NCBI RefSeq assembly: GCF_024713945.1
Contig: NC_134679.1
Location: 5,647,001 to 5,711,000, forward strand
Reading direction: 5' to 3'
Length of the DNA: 64,000 bases
Source: Dermatophagoides farinae
Lineage: Eukaryota; Arthropoda; Arachnida; Sarcoptiformes; Pyroglyphidae
Positions within the stretch are counted from its first letter, which is position 1; each line of letters starts with the position of its first letter. Position numbers and translations under genes: made by a program. Below, piece after piece: positions 50,374 to 63,100 of the stretch. Below the pieces are notes generated by a model that saw only the letters and a list, made by a program, of their open reading frames with translations, made no database searches and had not been told where the DNA came from.

Positions 50374-50580
50374 TCAGTCACATTCTAGCAGTCATCCATT
50401 ACGGTAGTCCTATTTTTGTTCCATCAACAACAACAGCAGAAGAATTTTTCCATTTGTTCCAAAATAATGAACGAATGATGTGTCAGCTGTATTATTATTA
50501 TTATTGATCTTCATTCATTCATTCATTCACAATCTACAGAGCAAAGCAAAAGAAGAAGAAATTCTTTTCAACAACCAAGG
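50374..50580 (+). promoter_or_regulatory. hig: Candidate initiator and untranslated first exon of hig
   Basis: TCAGTC at 50374-50379 is a full match to the arthropod initiator. GGTAG at 50403-50407 falls exactly at +28 to +32 counted from the A at 50376, where a downstream promoter element (RGWYV) would sit, with four of five positions matching. A consensus donor (CCAAGG followed by gtaagt) lies at 50581. Together they outline a 205-base non-coding exon that could splice to an acceptor before the hig start, for example gtttag near 52229. There is no transcript evidence. Confidence 0.35.
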
Positions 50581-52290
50581 GTAAGTTAAAATTTAAGATT
50601 TCAATTATTATGATGATGATGGAAGCGAAAAAAATTCTTTTTTTTTTGTTCTCTCTTTTCTTCATTTCAAATATATATGAAAAATTCAATAATAGAAAAA
50701 CAAAATTCCTTTCGCTATTTGATTTGCTGATAAATAAAAATAAAAATAAAAAAAAATTTTCAAATTAATTTTAACAACCACATCCAATATTACGAAATTC
50801 AATCGATTATTTTCATTTCATTTTTTTCCCCTGAAATATGAAAACACACATCATACACCGGAACATTGTTATCGATTGTCAATCAAATGAAATGAATCGA
50901 GAATATATGAAAAAACACACACACACATTTATAAACACCTAGAGTCTTGGTCCTAGACTTTCAAAAGTTGGACAAAATGTTTTGAAAAACTTTTTCAACA
51001 AAAAAATCGAAAATAAGAAAATTTTCTTTTACATAAGCTGTGAATTTTTAAAAAAAAACCATTGTCATCTGTCATTCACAATTTGATTTTTTTTTTGGTT
51101 CCAATTCCTATAGCTTGATTCTGCCGCCGCCGCCGCCGCCACCACCACCACGACGTTTGGATCAATTCTTGTATAGAACGCATGCTAGTATGTTACGGTT
51201 TCAACAAAAGAAAATGAAAAAAAACACAACATCTACTTTTAATCGATCATTTTTTTTTTTTTTGACATTGAATAAATTCATTCGACAATAACACATTTCA
51301 TCTCATCCATATATCATTCATTCGGTGTGTTGATTATGTTTTGTGAAGGAAAGAAAAATAAGAATAGAGAAAATCGATAAAGTCTACCCATACTATCTAC
51401 ACATTGATGATTTACCAATCGTTTACAATGAAATGATGATCATCATTATTGTGTCAAAAAAAATAATAATTTCTGTTGTCATCATCATCATCATCATTGA
51501 ACTTCAACTTCATTTGAAAAAAGGGAAAATTTTTTTCACACATAAAAAAATAAAAAGAAATTCTTCATTCACCAAACAAAACGGAACGGAATCACTAAAT
51601 TCAGTCATTCAGCAATCATCATTACATTATAAACCATCAAGAATTTTTTTTTGCGTGTGTGTGTGTGTGCGAGTGTGTCTGGTCTAAAGATGTCAAAATG
51701 TGTGTGTATGTGTGTATGATACATGAGTTTGTCGTTGAATTTGTTATTGAACTCAACAATCATCATCATCATCATCATCATCATAATTTCGTTTGTGAAA
51801 AAAAAATGAAATGAAATGACAAATGAATCATTCATTCATCATCGAAAATAAATTCTCATCATCATTCTATTGAGAATAGTTTCGTGTATGTGTGTGTGTC
51901 ATATTTCAAATTGTCTTATTTTGAACAAAAAAAAAAAATGAAAATGAAAAGTGAAAGAAAGGGCTACAAAAAAGCGCAAAAACATTTCACTTGAAATTCA
52001 ATGATGATGATGATGATGATGACAATTTTCATTTTTCATTTTCATTTTCTATCCTGAAACACAAACATTCATTTTTTTTTTTTTTGATATGAATGACAAA
52101 AACACATAAATGACATTCTATTGAACAAATGAAAAGCCAGTACCACAAAAATTTCCTTTTTCAAACATCATCATCATCAATGGAACAACAATTTCACATC
52201 GTATATATATAGGTTGCACAGTGTTTAGATAAGAGAAATAAAAATATATTCGATCCAATAACCAGAAAAAAACCAACAACATCAACAACG
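50581..52290 (+). other. Putative hig 5' intron or upstream sequence
   Basis: 1.7 kb without recognisable coding sequence. It contains a (CCG)/(CCA) run at 51122-51152, unusual in this AT-rich DNA, and GT-rich runs near 51654-51678. If the 50374-50580 exon is real, most of this is intron. Confidence 0.45.
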
Positions 52291-52945
52291 ATGACAGTTC
52301 CGATTGTTCTAAAAACAGCTTCAACAACAACAACAACAACAACAAGGCCACGATGGTCAATCATCCATCAAAACAGCAATAATGATAATAATAATAATAT
52401 GAATGTCATAATAGTAAATAATGTCATCTATGATAATGATAATGGAAAATTGATCGATTATGCAGAAAAAAATTTACAAATTTTATCATCCAATCATCAA
52501 CATCAGTATGGAAAACGACAATCATGGTCCAGAATGATGATGATGATGATGATAAATGTTGGGAATAATAAACATCATCATTATCATCATCATCAACAGA
52601 ATAAAAATAAAGATAATAATATTCATACAAGAATAATGAAAAAAATGATATACACATTTTTCATTTATTTATTTATATTATCAACAATATCAATTTCAAA
52701 TAATGGTCATCAATTTACGATTGTACAGTTAGTAAATGCCGCATCATTATCATCATCATCATCATCATCATCAATGAATCATAATCATCATTATTACAAT
52801 GAAAATAACATAATCAATATAACGAGGTTCCAGAATCAACATCAGCAACAACAACAAGCACGATTAAAAAAAGCTTATAACCACCATCATCATCAACAAC
52901 AACAGTCCGAATCGACGACAATATCATATTTGCCTACAATTGATG
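52291..52945 (+). CDS. hig: hig exon 1: leader and signal sequence
   Basis: The frame opens at ATG 52291. The hydrophobic signal begins only at residue 116, where a second in-frame ATG (52636, MKKMIYTFF) would give a normal cleaved signal peptide. The upstream part is Thr, Asn, Met and His-rich repeat-like sequence. After the signal come Ser, His, Asn and Gln-rich residues to TIDG. The donor gtaagt starts at 52946. Confidence 0.75.
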
Positions 52946-54120
52946 GTAAGTGTGTGCGTGTGTGTGTGTGTGACCATTTCAAGGACAAAACCGGCTAATT
53001 AGTTTTTTTTTATTGGAAATTCTTTGGATTCGTGATTGCACTATGATTGTGTGTGTTTCTGACATGAAACTTTAATTTCCCATTTCAAACCAAAGTGATT
53101 GATCATCACGTATTCTTCATTTAGAAAACAAAAAAAATCTCAAAGTATAAGTACAAGTCTTTTTTTTGTGTTTGTGATAGATAAAAATCAGGTCGTATTG
53201 ATTGATACGATCGATATCCATCTATCTATCTATATAAATGAATAGAGTGGATCAATCTGGGAAAAAAAATTTAATTATTTAATCGATCGATTCGTTATTA
53301 TTGGTCTTGTCTTTCTTTTTTTTTGTCGATCAAAAGTACAACTCGACAATTGACAATACTCAGGTCTCGTTTTCAATAACAAGAGAAAAAAAAATCAAAA
53401 TTATTAAATTATATTACATGACCTTGAAATACGGACGAAATTTTTTTTTTTGTTTTGTTTCTCCTACATTACCAATTTTACTTAAAAATAAAATTGGGCC
53501 GATTTTCATCCAAGAGAGAGACGAAAATTGTGGAAAAAGCTATTTCATTTTTTTTTCTTTTGCGGAATAAAAAAGAATTTTTTGTTTTCGATATATTCCA
53601 TTTAATTTGAATTCTGGTTCTGGCAGTGTGCCATCCCTCGCACACACATACATGGTAATGGTAATGGAAATAATAAATTTCCATAAAATCATGCCGTCTG
53701 AAATATGGAAATTTGGACCAAACATTGAATAAAGAGAAAGAGAGCAAGAGAGACGGGCCAGGTCTTTTTTTTTCTCGATTTTCATGATCAATTTATTCAT
53801 TTGAATAAACGAAAAAAAACGGCCACACACACACACACCATTACCGTCGTCATGATGATCATGAAATGCTATTGAAAATGAAATAAAATTCATCCATTGT
53901 AAAACGTTTATTTTTTTTTTGCTTCTACAGAATTCATGAATTCAAGGTAGTGAATCTAAATCGATTCTATTCAATGAAGCAAAATTATTCATTCATTCAT
54001 TCATTCCTTCAATTTTCTTTTTTTTTTTTTTTTTTGGTTAATAAACTAGCCATCATGATCATCATTATAATGACCGATTTTTTGAGTATTTTGTCATCCG
54101 GTTAAGATAAGACCAATGTC

Positions 54121-54164
<44 letters not shown>

Positions 54165-57100
54165 TATTATGTCATTATTTCTGAGTGAATAAATGTCAAG
54201 CCATATCGTTTTTATGAAAAATTTTTTTGAAATTTTTTTTTCATTCAACAAAATAAACGAAATGCCATTATCATAATCGATGATGATGATGATGATGATG
54301 AAGTCGTAAAAAATAAACGGAAATTTTTTCTCTTTCTCCCTCTCTGTTTTTCTTTGACATAACTGTAATTGATTTTACTTTACGAAATAACAGAATTTTC
54401 TTTTATTCCGAAAAATAAATTATTTCAACGTGCATAGATAGAATACAAGATGCCATGTGTAATTTGAAAATCATGAAAACAATGGTTGTGATATGCAAAT
54501 TGTGTTTGTGATGTAGGTGTGTGTGTGGGTGGGTGGTTCAATTCATTATCAATATGAACGAAATGAAAAAAAATCACGTTCCAAAGAAAAATTTATATGT
54601 TACAGTTACTGTTTCATAATCGATATATATGTAACGATGAAATTGAAACAACCGATCAGAATATTCGGTAAAGTTTCTGTGTTTTTATGGTTGTTTGATT
54701 TCAATTTCAATAATAATTAAAACTTTTTTTTGTTTTGTTTTTGTTTTATACATAACTTAATTCACATGATGATGAAGATGATTCTGTGATGATAAAAATG
54801 ATGTTTTAGTCAGGAAAATTATTTTTTTTGTTTGTTGTATATCTCACCATCAAAGTAGCTGTCATTTTTTCTAGCTTTTCTAATTAATTATCATCATCAT
54901 CATCATCATCAGCAGCAGCATCATTATGCCAAAAAAATAAATTAGTTTTTATTGATGAGTTTCATAATGAATTTCATGATTCTTCCATAATAAATCTATA
55001 AATATTCATCATCATCAATTTGATTATATTCAGATTCTAATTCATTTTTTTTTCTTCTTTCTTTTCTTTCTTGCATTTATATATAGGACATCAAAAGGCA
55101 TTCATTTCCAACAACAACAACCACAACAACAACCAACCACCATTAACATTAGGATCATGTACATCACCTGAAGTAATGGTAAATGGTGCACCATCACCAG
55201 ATATTGCCGGTACTGTTAGTGGTGGTGAATGGGGTTCAATTGAAGAGATACAATTTGTCGGTATGGTTATGTCACCACCAACAACAGCAGCAAAAAATAA
55301 TGATAATAATAGTGATGGCCATAATGATGATGAAACAATCGATATTAAACAGAAACGTATCTGCAAAATTAAGTGCCTTAATGGCGTATGGATTGGACCA
55401 TTCTGTGCATTCCAAACTGGTAAGTAATAATAGTGGCGGTGAGGGCTCAATTCAATAAATAAGAACCATCAGAATGAATGAATAGCCAGGAATATTCTGG
55501 AAATGTAATATATCATTAGCTAATTATAATTATTATTATAAATACAAAGGACAATGCATCATTTTTTTCGGAAATGAAAATAGAATCAAAATGATGACAA
55601 GTATACAAAAGAAACACTTGAATTCGATACAAGAAATTTAATTCCATAGAATTCTATCAAAAAAAAAAAAAAAAATAAAAATAAAAAAAAATACAAGCAC
55701 CGGAAATGTGTGTGTCCAATAGTTTTTTTTATAGATCAAACTGATTCATCATCATCATCTTCATTCGAGTATTTGATATTTTTTGTTTGTGTGTGTGTGT
55801 GTGTGTATATGGATAAAATTACAATGATGAATCGACATTCAAATGTAAATGATTATGTGTGTGTGTGTTTTTTTTGTTGTTGTTGTTATGCAATAGTAAA
55901 TTACTAACCATGGACAATCTCTGTTTGTTTGTATGTATATTATTTAAATATATTCAGCAAAACAATGATCAAACAGTAATTATTAATAATTCATAAATTC
56001 ATAATTCGATCCATAAATAATGATAATCTTCACCAGTGAACAAAAAAAAATACATTCATTTCTGTTTCATCGTCGTCGTTGTCGTCGCCATGGAATCGTT
56101 TGGAACCAAATAAATAAATAGACAAAACATTTTTGATAATAAACATCGTAGAAAAGAAAATATTGATTGAATAGAGCCCTGAAACAATAATTTTTTCGTT
56201 TGTTTTCATGAAAAAAAAATTCATGATTGTGATTTAGCATGTTCAAAGTTTCAGAGTGAAAAATTTTGTTATTATTTTCAAAACAGAGAAAAATCATCAT
56301 CGTCGTCATCATCATCGATTGATTGATCAGATGAAGAATATCGGATTTCACATATGATTGAATTGAATTCTACTGTTTTTAAAAACTTTTCAATCAATCT
56401 ATCGATCGATCAATCAATCAATCAATCGATTAATTTCATAGCCAGAACAAAAAAAAACAATAAAAGAGAAAAACAGCAAAAGTGAATTTCTTCTATTTAT
56501 TTATTTTTTTTGGAATTGGCAAATGGAAAAAAAATCCCAAAAGAATATAAATACTACATGCAATGATGATGATGATGATGCTCGAAATATGATCGAACGA
56601 AAAAAAAGAATCCACGATATCACTACACCACAATAATTATTGTGGTGGCGGGGGCGGCGGCGCCGACGACAGCGGTAAAAATCACAATTTATACAAAGAA
56701 TATTTTGTCATCAACATATATTCTTTCATACAATTATTGGGTTAATTTTAATGAACAAAATACAGTAAAAAAAAACTATCAAGATTTATTCTGGTCAAAT
56801 CTTTGTTTGTGTATGAATGGCCCTCGAGCACATTAATGATGTCATGAGGTTAGATTATATATATATTTTATTTATTACTTTTCTCTAAACAGAGACACAC
56901 ACACACACACACAAATAAAATGATGATGTAATAATGCAATTAATTTTGATAATAATAAAACAAAAAAAAACTGGTCATTTCTTTTGGTCAAACAAACGAA
57001 ATTAATTCGAAATAACATCTTTGTTTTTTTGTTTTTTGTTTTTCCACCGAATTACATTTGGGAATTGTTGTTTTTTTTATATTCAAGTTTCACTCCCATT

Positions 57101-60100
57101 TTATTATTGTTGTTGTTGTTGTAATGAGAGAAAAAGCCGATTTAATGAAAATGAAAAAATTCTGAATAAATAACACAAGAGTTTCGACAAAAAAAAATTC
57201 TTTTCATCCCACGAAAATAACCGGATTTGGATGTTTAGAAAAAAAAACAAACGCCCATACGCATACACACACACACCTGAATAATGTTGTTTATTGCAAA
57301 ACATTCGAATTCTATAAATATTTCGAAATTTTAAAATTTGGAGATAAAATTTTCTCTGAGAAATGAATAGAGAAAAGTTTTAATTAAACATTGAAAATCC
57401 CAGAATAAACAAAATGATGATGATTGTTGGTGGTGTTGTTGTTCAAACTTTTTTATTTTGTTTTTTGTTTTTGGTTAGTCCGGCTATTACGAAACAATGA
57501 GATTTTTCTATAAATAAACACCAAACAGATAAACATTGAATGTAGAGAAAACGGAAAATGTGTTTTTGGCCACTGAATTCAACGAATAGAGGAAAAGTAA
57601 AGCAATTCTCTATCTATCTATCTATCTATCGAATCAAACGGGCAAAAAAAAATAACATTGACCAATCCATGTATAGATAAATTTTAGCGACTAGAGTTTT
57701 GTTCAAGTTGAAACAAGAAAAAAAACTATTTGTGCATCTCATGATCATCAAACTAATTAGAACTTGGAACACACACAAAAATAGTTGTTCCAAATTCTTT
57801 CGATATATAATGAAATGTATTGATGATGATGATGGAATGATGTTTTTGTAACATTTTTTTTTTTGCTGGTCGTCCAAAGTGGACCAAATTAACATGGTGG
57901 ATAGTGGTGTGAGTGTCCAAAAGTTTCATCATTGGCAAAAAGAGTTTTCAAGTTCTCTCTATGTGTGTGTGGGTGTATGTGTGTTATATTAATGAAAATA
58001 AATATTTCTGGTATGTTTCATGGTTTAAATCTAGTTTTTTTTTCGTTTATCGTTCTCAAGCTTTCAATGATCGTTTCCAATGATTTGGGCGACTATTCCA
58101 ACAAAATACGGCACTCAAAACACAACGACAATAAGCAAACAAACATAAATAAAGTGAGAGTTAATCAATTTCATCGCTCGATTTCGCGTTGTTGTTGTTG
58201 TTAATGATGATGATGATGATGATGACAATGAATAAATAACAAACTTTTTTCTGCTGTTGTTGTTGTTGTTGTTATTGATTCATTGAGTGTGTATAATATC
58301 AAATCATTGGAAATAATGAATAAATGGAATTCTTCTTGACAACACAAAGAATCAGAATCGTTGTTGTTGTGTGTCTGTGTGTGTGTGGTGATAATGACTA
58401 GTGGTTTCTCTTTACTTAATCTGTCAAAACATTACATAACAAAAAAATAAAGGGCGTATTACATTGTGTGTGTGTTCGTGGATGATTCGGAAAATCTTAA
58501 TTTCGAATATTAGAATAACAGACAAATTCTTGAATGATGAAGAATTTCACGTTGTGTTCCAAATGTTTGCCATTTTTTTTTTCTTTGCGCTAATTTTTCG
58601 TTGTTCTTTTTTCTTCAATTCTTTACCTATTATATTATTATTATTATCAATTTTGATCGGATTATTTTCATCAAATCATGACATGATGTTGGGATAAAAT
58701 TTTCTTCCATTTACCACATACCATCAAATAAATGGTGCATTATGGCTGTGAAATATAATCTTTCAATGACATGATAATTAATAATGGTGGCCAAAAATGA
58801 ATAATGATGATGATGATGATAATAATTTCAAGCCGATGAATATGAACCAATTTTGCGATCATGCCGTGTGCCAATTATTGCCAATGGTTCGATAATAATT
58901 ATTGATTCAAAAAATACTTATAATCACAATTATTATAATAATGATGATGATCATCATCATCATCACCATTATGATGAAAAAATGAAAAAAAATTATAGAA
59001 CCAAACCTCGTGAATTACCGCATGGATCGATTATTAAGGTAAATAACAAAAAAAAAAAATAAATAAAGCACTCGTTTTGTAAACAATAATAATACCGTTC
59101 CTATATATCGTATACACATCATAGGTAAAATGTAAAGAAATTGGAATGTTTAAGCTAACAACAATGAATGGAAATGATACCATACAATGTTTGGATGGTA
59201 AATGGGATCAATCGGTGATTCCACATTGTGAACCAACAACATTACATATGAATTTTTCATGTAAGTCTTTTCTAGAAAAATATATCGATGTTTACATTTA
59301 CATTGAACGTCTTTTTTTTTCTTGCATTTTTCAAACAAAATCAGTGTCTAGTCCACCAAGTATTCTTTATACATTATTAGATGGTACATTGGGCATTAAT
59401 GATTTTGATGATGATTCATATCCATCATCATTTCAATCATATGATGATTATTATGAACAACAACAAATATATGAACAAAATGAACAACAGCAGCCACAAA
59501 TTGTGATATCACCTGGTTCAATTTTACATCTTGATTGTGTATTTCAAGAAACATTTGGACAACCACAATGGTCAGTATCGGATATACCACAAATATATTA
59601 TGATTCTGAACATCAACATGGTACTGCAATCAACAATAACAAAAAGATTGATTCATCATCATCATCATCATCATCATCATTATTTGATCAACATCATTAT
59701 CATCAATTACATCATACACAGATATTGAATGAACAACATTGGAATCCGAATCAAATGGAATATCAAAATAGTGAACATCAACGGCAACAACAACAACATA
59801 AATATCAATATTCATTATCTAGAAATAAACATTTACGACGTAATAAATATCAGAATCGTCGTAAACATTATTATCAACAATCTAAACCTGGATCATCGGC
59901 TAACATCAGGTAAACTATTTCACCGCATATTCTGTTTTTTATCTAAGTTTTTTAACTTGCAAGTCCTGCTGCTGCTACTGCTGCTGCTGCTGCTGTTATA
60001 TAAACATGCCTTGTGTTATACTATAATTGCAAACGAAATTCTGAATCAACCAAAAAAAAAAAAAAAAAAAATAACAAAAGAGAAGAAAAAAAAACTCATT

Positions 60101-63100
60101 TCTCCATATATATTATAATTAATTAATGATCAAAGAAATAGAGCTTTTTTGCTTGCTTGCTTGTTGTTGTTGTTATTGTTGTTATTGTCGATATTTTTTT
60201 ACTTCATTTGTGCTATTATTGTCGTTGTCTTTATTCCTAATCCGTCCGTTTTTTTTCCATAGAAAATTTCATTCCATTGAAATCGAATATCATTAGTTTT
60301 GTATAGACAGTGGTCCTTTGAACAAAAACGACAACAAAATACTATAATCAATGATCAAATAAAAAAAAGTCAATGAATGAATAAAGCTCAATATCATTGA
60401 TTATCATCATCTTCAAGCTCTCCTTTTTTCTTTCACTCTCACATTATGTTTCCCAGTGTGTGTGTGTGATCACATCCTTTCATCATCATCATCATCATGA
60501 TAGTTTTTACATTAATCAAAAAAAAAACGAAAGAAAGACAAAATGATTCCATAGCAATGGTTTGTTATAGTTCATTTTTCATTCAACATCCAAAGAGTGA
60601 ATACTTGATGTTTTTTTTCCCATTTATTTATTTATCAATTCACTTTATTCATTGATGAATTTTTGGTTCTTCTGGAAATTTATTACCCAAATGGATCAAG
60701 AGAGTGTGCTAAATTTGAATGAATGATTGGAATTTGAACATCATCTTATTTCAGTGATTTTTTTTTGTATCGAATTTTTGCTGCAAATCAAATCAAAACA
60801 CACACACGCACACACACACATGAGAGACTTATATATTTGGCCAAAACAAAAACAACCAAACAAATCACAATGAAAAATTTTCCCTACGGCCTGAGAAAAA
60901 TTTTATTTATGAATAAGTGTTTGCGTGTGTGTGACTATAATTTATAATACAAAGATCATCATCATCATATTATCTCTCTCATTCTCATTGTAATGGTTTT
61001 TTTTGTCTCTCTCGCATAAATATATACCATTTCTATGAATTTGTTTTTTACATTTATGATTTGAATAAATATCCATTGCACATGCATCTTAGATCCATCC
61101 AAAAATAATATAATAAATAGCCATTAGATATATTCTCATTGTAAAATGGGAAAATGGTATTTCTATCACACATACACACACACACACACACCCAAAAAAA
61201 ACATCATTGTTATCCAAAAGCAAAAAAAAAGAAAGAATTTATTCTTTGATTCATGAATATCATACAATCAGAATCATAAGAATTTTGTTTACTTATTTTT
61301 TTTTCTGTCCGTGTGTGTATGTGTGTGTGTGTTATCATTTACACATTACTAGTACCTTATTATCATGATAAATAAGTAATGCCTTAAAGGCAGCAGCAGC
61401 AGCAGCAAAAGCATCAGAAACATTTTATTTCATTTCATTTCCAACAATGATGATTACATTATTACATAAGAATGATGATGATAATAATAATAAAATTTGC
61501 ATCAATGCAAATATGAATGAAAATGAAAATGATAATGATGATGATGATGATGCAAATATTTGCTCAATTTGCATTAATTTTTCTTTTTCAGAAAAAAAAA
61601 TTCATATGAAAAAGAATGAATCAAGCTTTGTCTATGTGTGCTATGTATGAATATAGTTAATTTTGACGAATCTTATCTTTATGCATTTTTTTTTGTCTGG
61701 TTATATTAGAACACATACAACTGGATGGGCAATATTAACCGATAAACATTCATGGAAATATCGTTTAGCTATTTATTATGCAAGTGAAACAGATACCGGA
61801 CGTTATACATGTACAACACCAAATGGTCAAAGCAACTATATGGATATTGTTGTTAAAGGTATGTGTGTTGAAATAGATTTTATTTTATTATTATGGTGAA
61901 TTTTTTTTTGTTTCATTTTAGATGTTCAATGTCCATCATTAGAAGAATTGAAACAACAGCAACAAAATATAGATAATGATAATGATAAACATAATCCATA
62001 TCGTGATGATCCAAATCGTTTAGCAACAAAAACTGGTTATCATATGCATGATCGTATACGTTTTTCTTGTATTGATGGTTATCGTTTATATGGTGGTCAT
62101 CGTGAAGTTAAATGTCTGCCGAATGGTCATTGGTCACATCCATTTCCAATATGTCAAGGTATTTATGATTGTTTCTGTTTGATTTTTTATTATCATTATT
62201 TTTATAAATACCTTTCACAAATATTGATCGATTTTGGTTTAGTTTTCATTTCAATATGGAAAGTGAAAAAAATGTACAGATTAAGTCTATTATTTTCATC
62301 GTCATAGAAAAAAATGATGATGATGATGATGATGACAATGATAAAATCTTATAATGAAAAAACCAAATTATGATTATGATGATGATGATGATGATGATGA
62401 GCAGGCCTAGCATCATTTAGTTGTCGGCTATTATCGGTTGGATGAACAATTTTTTAATTATATTTTTTTTGGCCCGCTGTTTTTTTTTTTGCTTGCTCCA
62501 TAACACTCAACACATACACATTTTCAAATATGAAATTTTTTTTTTTGTGCAACGAATTTACCGTATTTTTTTCCTTTTTCGTTAAAAAAAAATACCGTAT
62601 ACGATACAATACCGTTCCAAAAATTTTCCAATTTATCCACTACATCTATCGATCATTATGATGATAATGATGATCAATTTTGAAAAAAAATCAGCTGTCA
62701 TTTTCATTCACATTCATCATTTGTGATTGATCCAACCGAAAAAAAATGCATCCGTCATTACCATACACACACACACACACACACAAATGATGAGAACGAC
62801 AGCAATGATAATATGAATTTGATACAAGAGAGAAAAAAAAATACAAAAACGGTAACACCGAACAAAATGAAAATAAGATAATGATGATTTTCCTGATTTT
62901 CATTGATGATGACTTTTTTTTCCCTTTCAATTCACACAGATGATGTGATAATGATTATTATTACTTGACAAAAAAAAAGAAAATGATTTTTCATCTTTTT
63001 CCATCACGATATTCTTTCATCATCATAGCATGATTGGCCCATTATAAGAAAATTTTTTTTTTTAGTGTGTGTCTATGTGTGTGTGTTTCTCTCTTATCAG

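Noticed and set aside
61447-61650. Asn/Asp-rich open frame in hig intron 5
   Set aside because: It is derived from GAT/AAT repeats and is not in a position that joins to the flanking hig exons.
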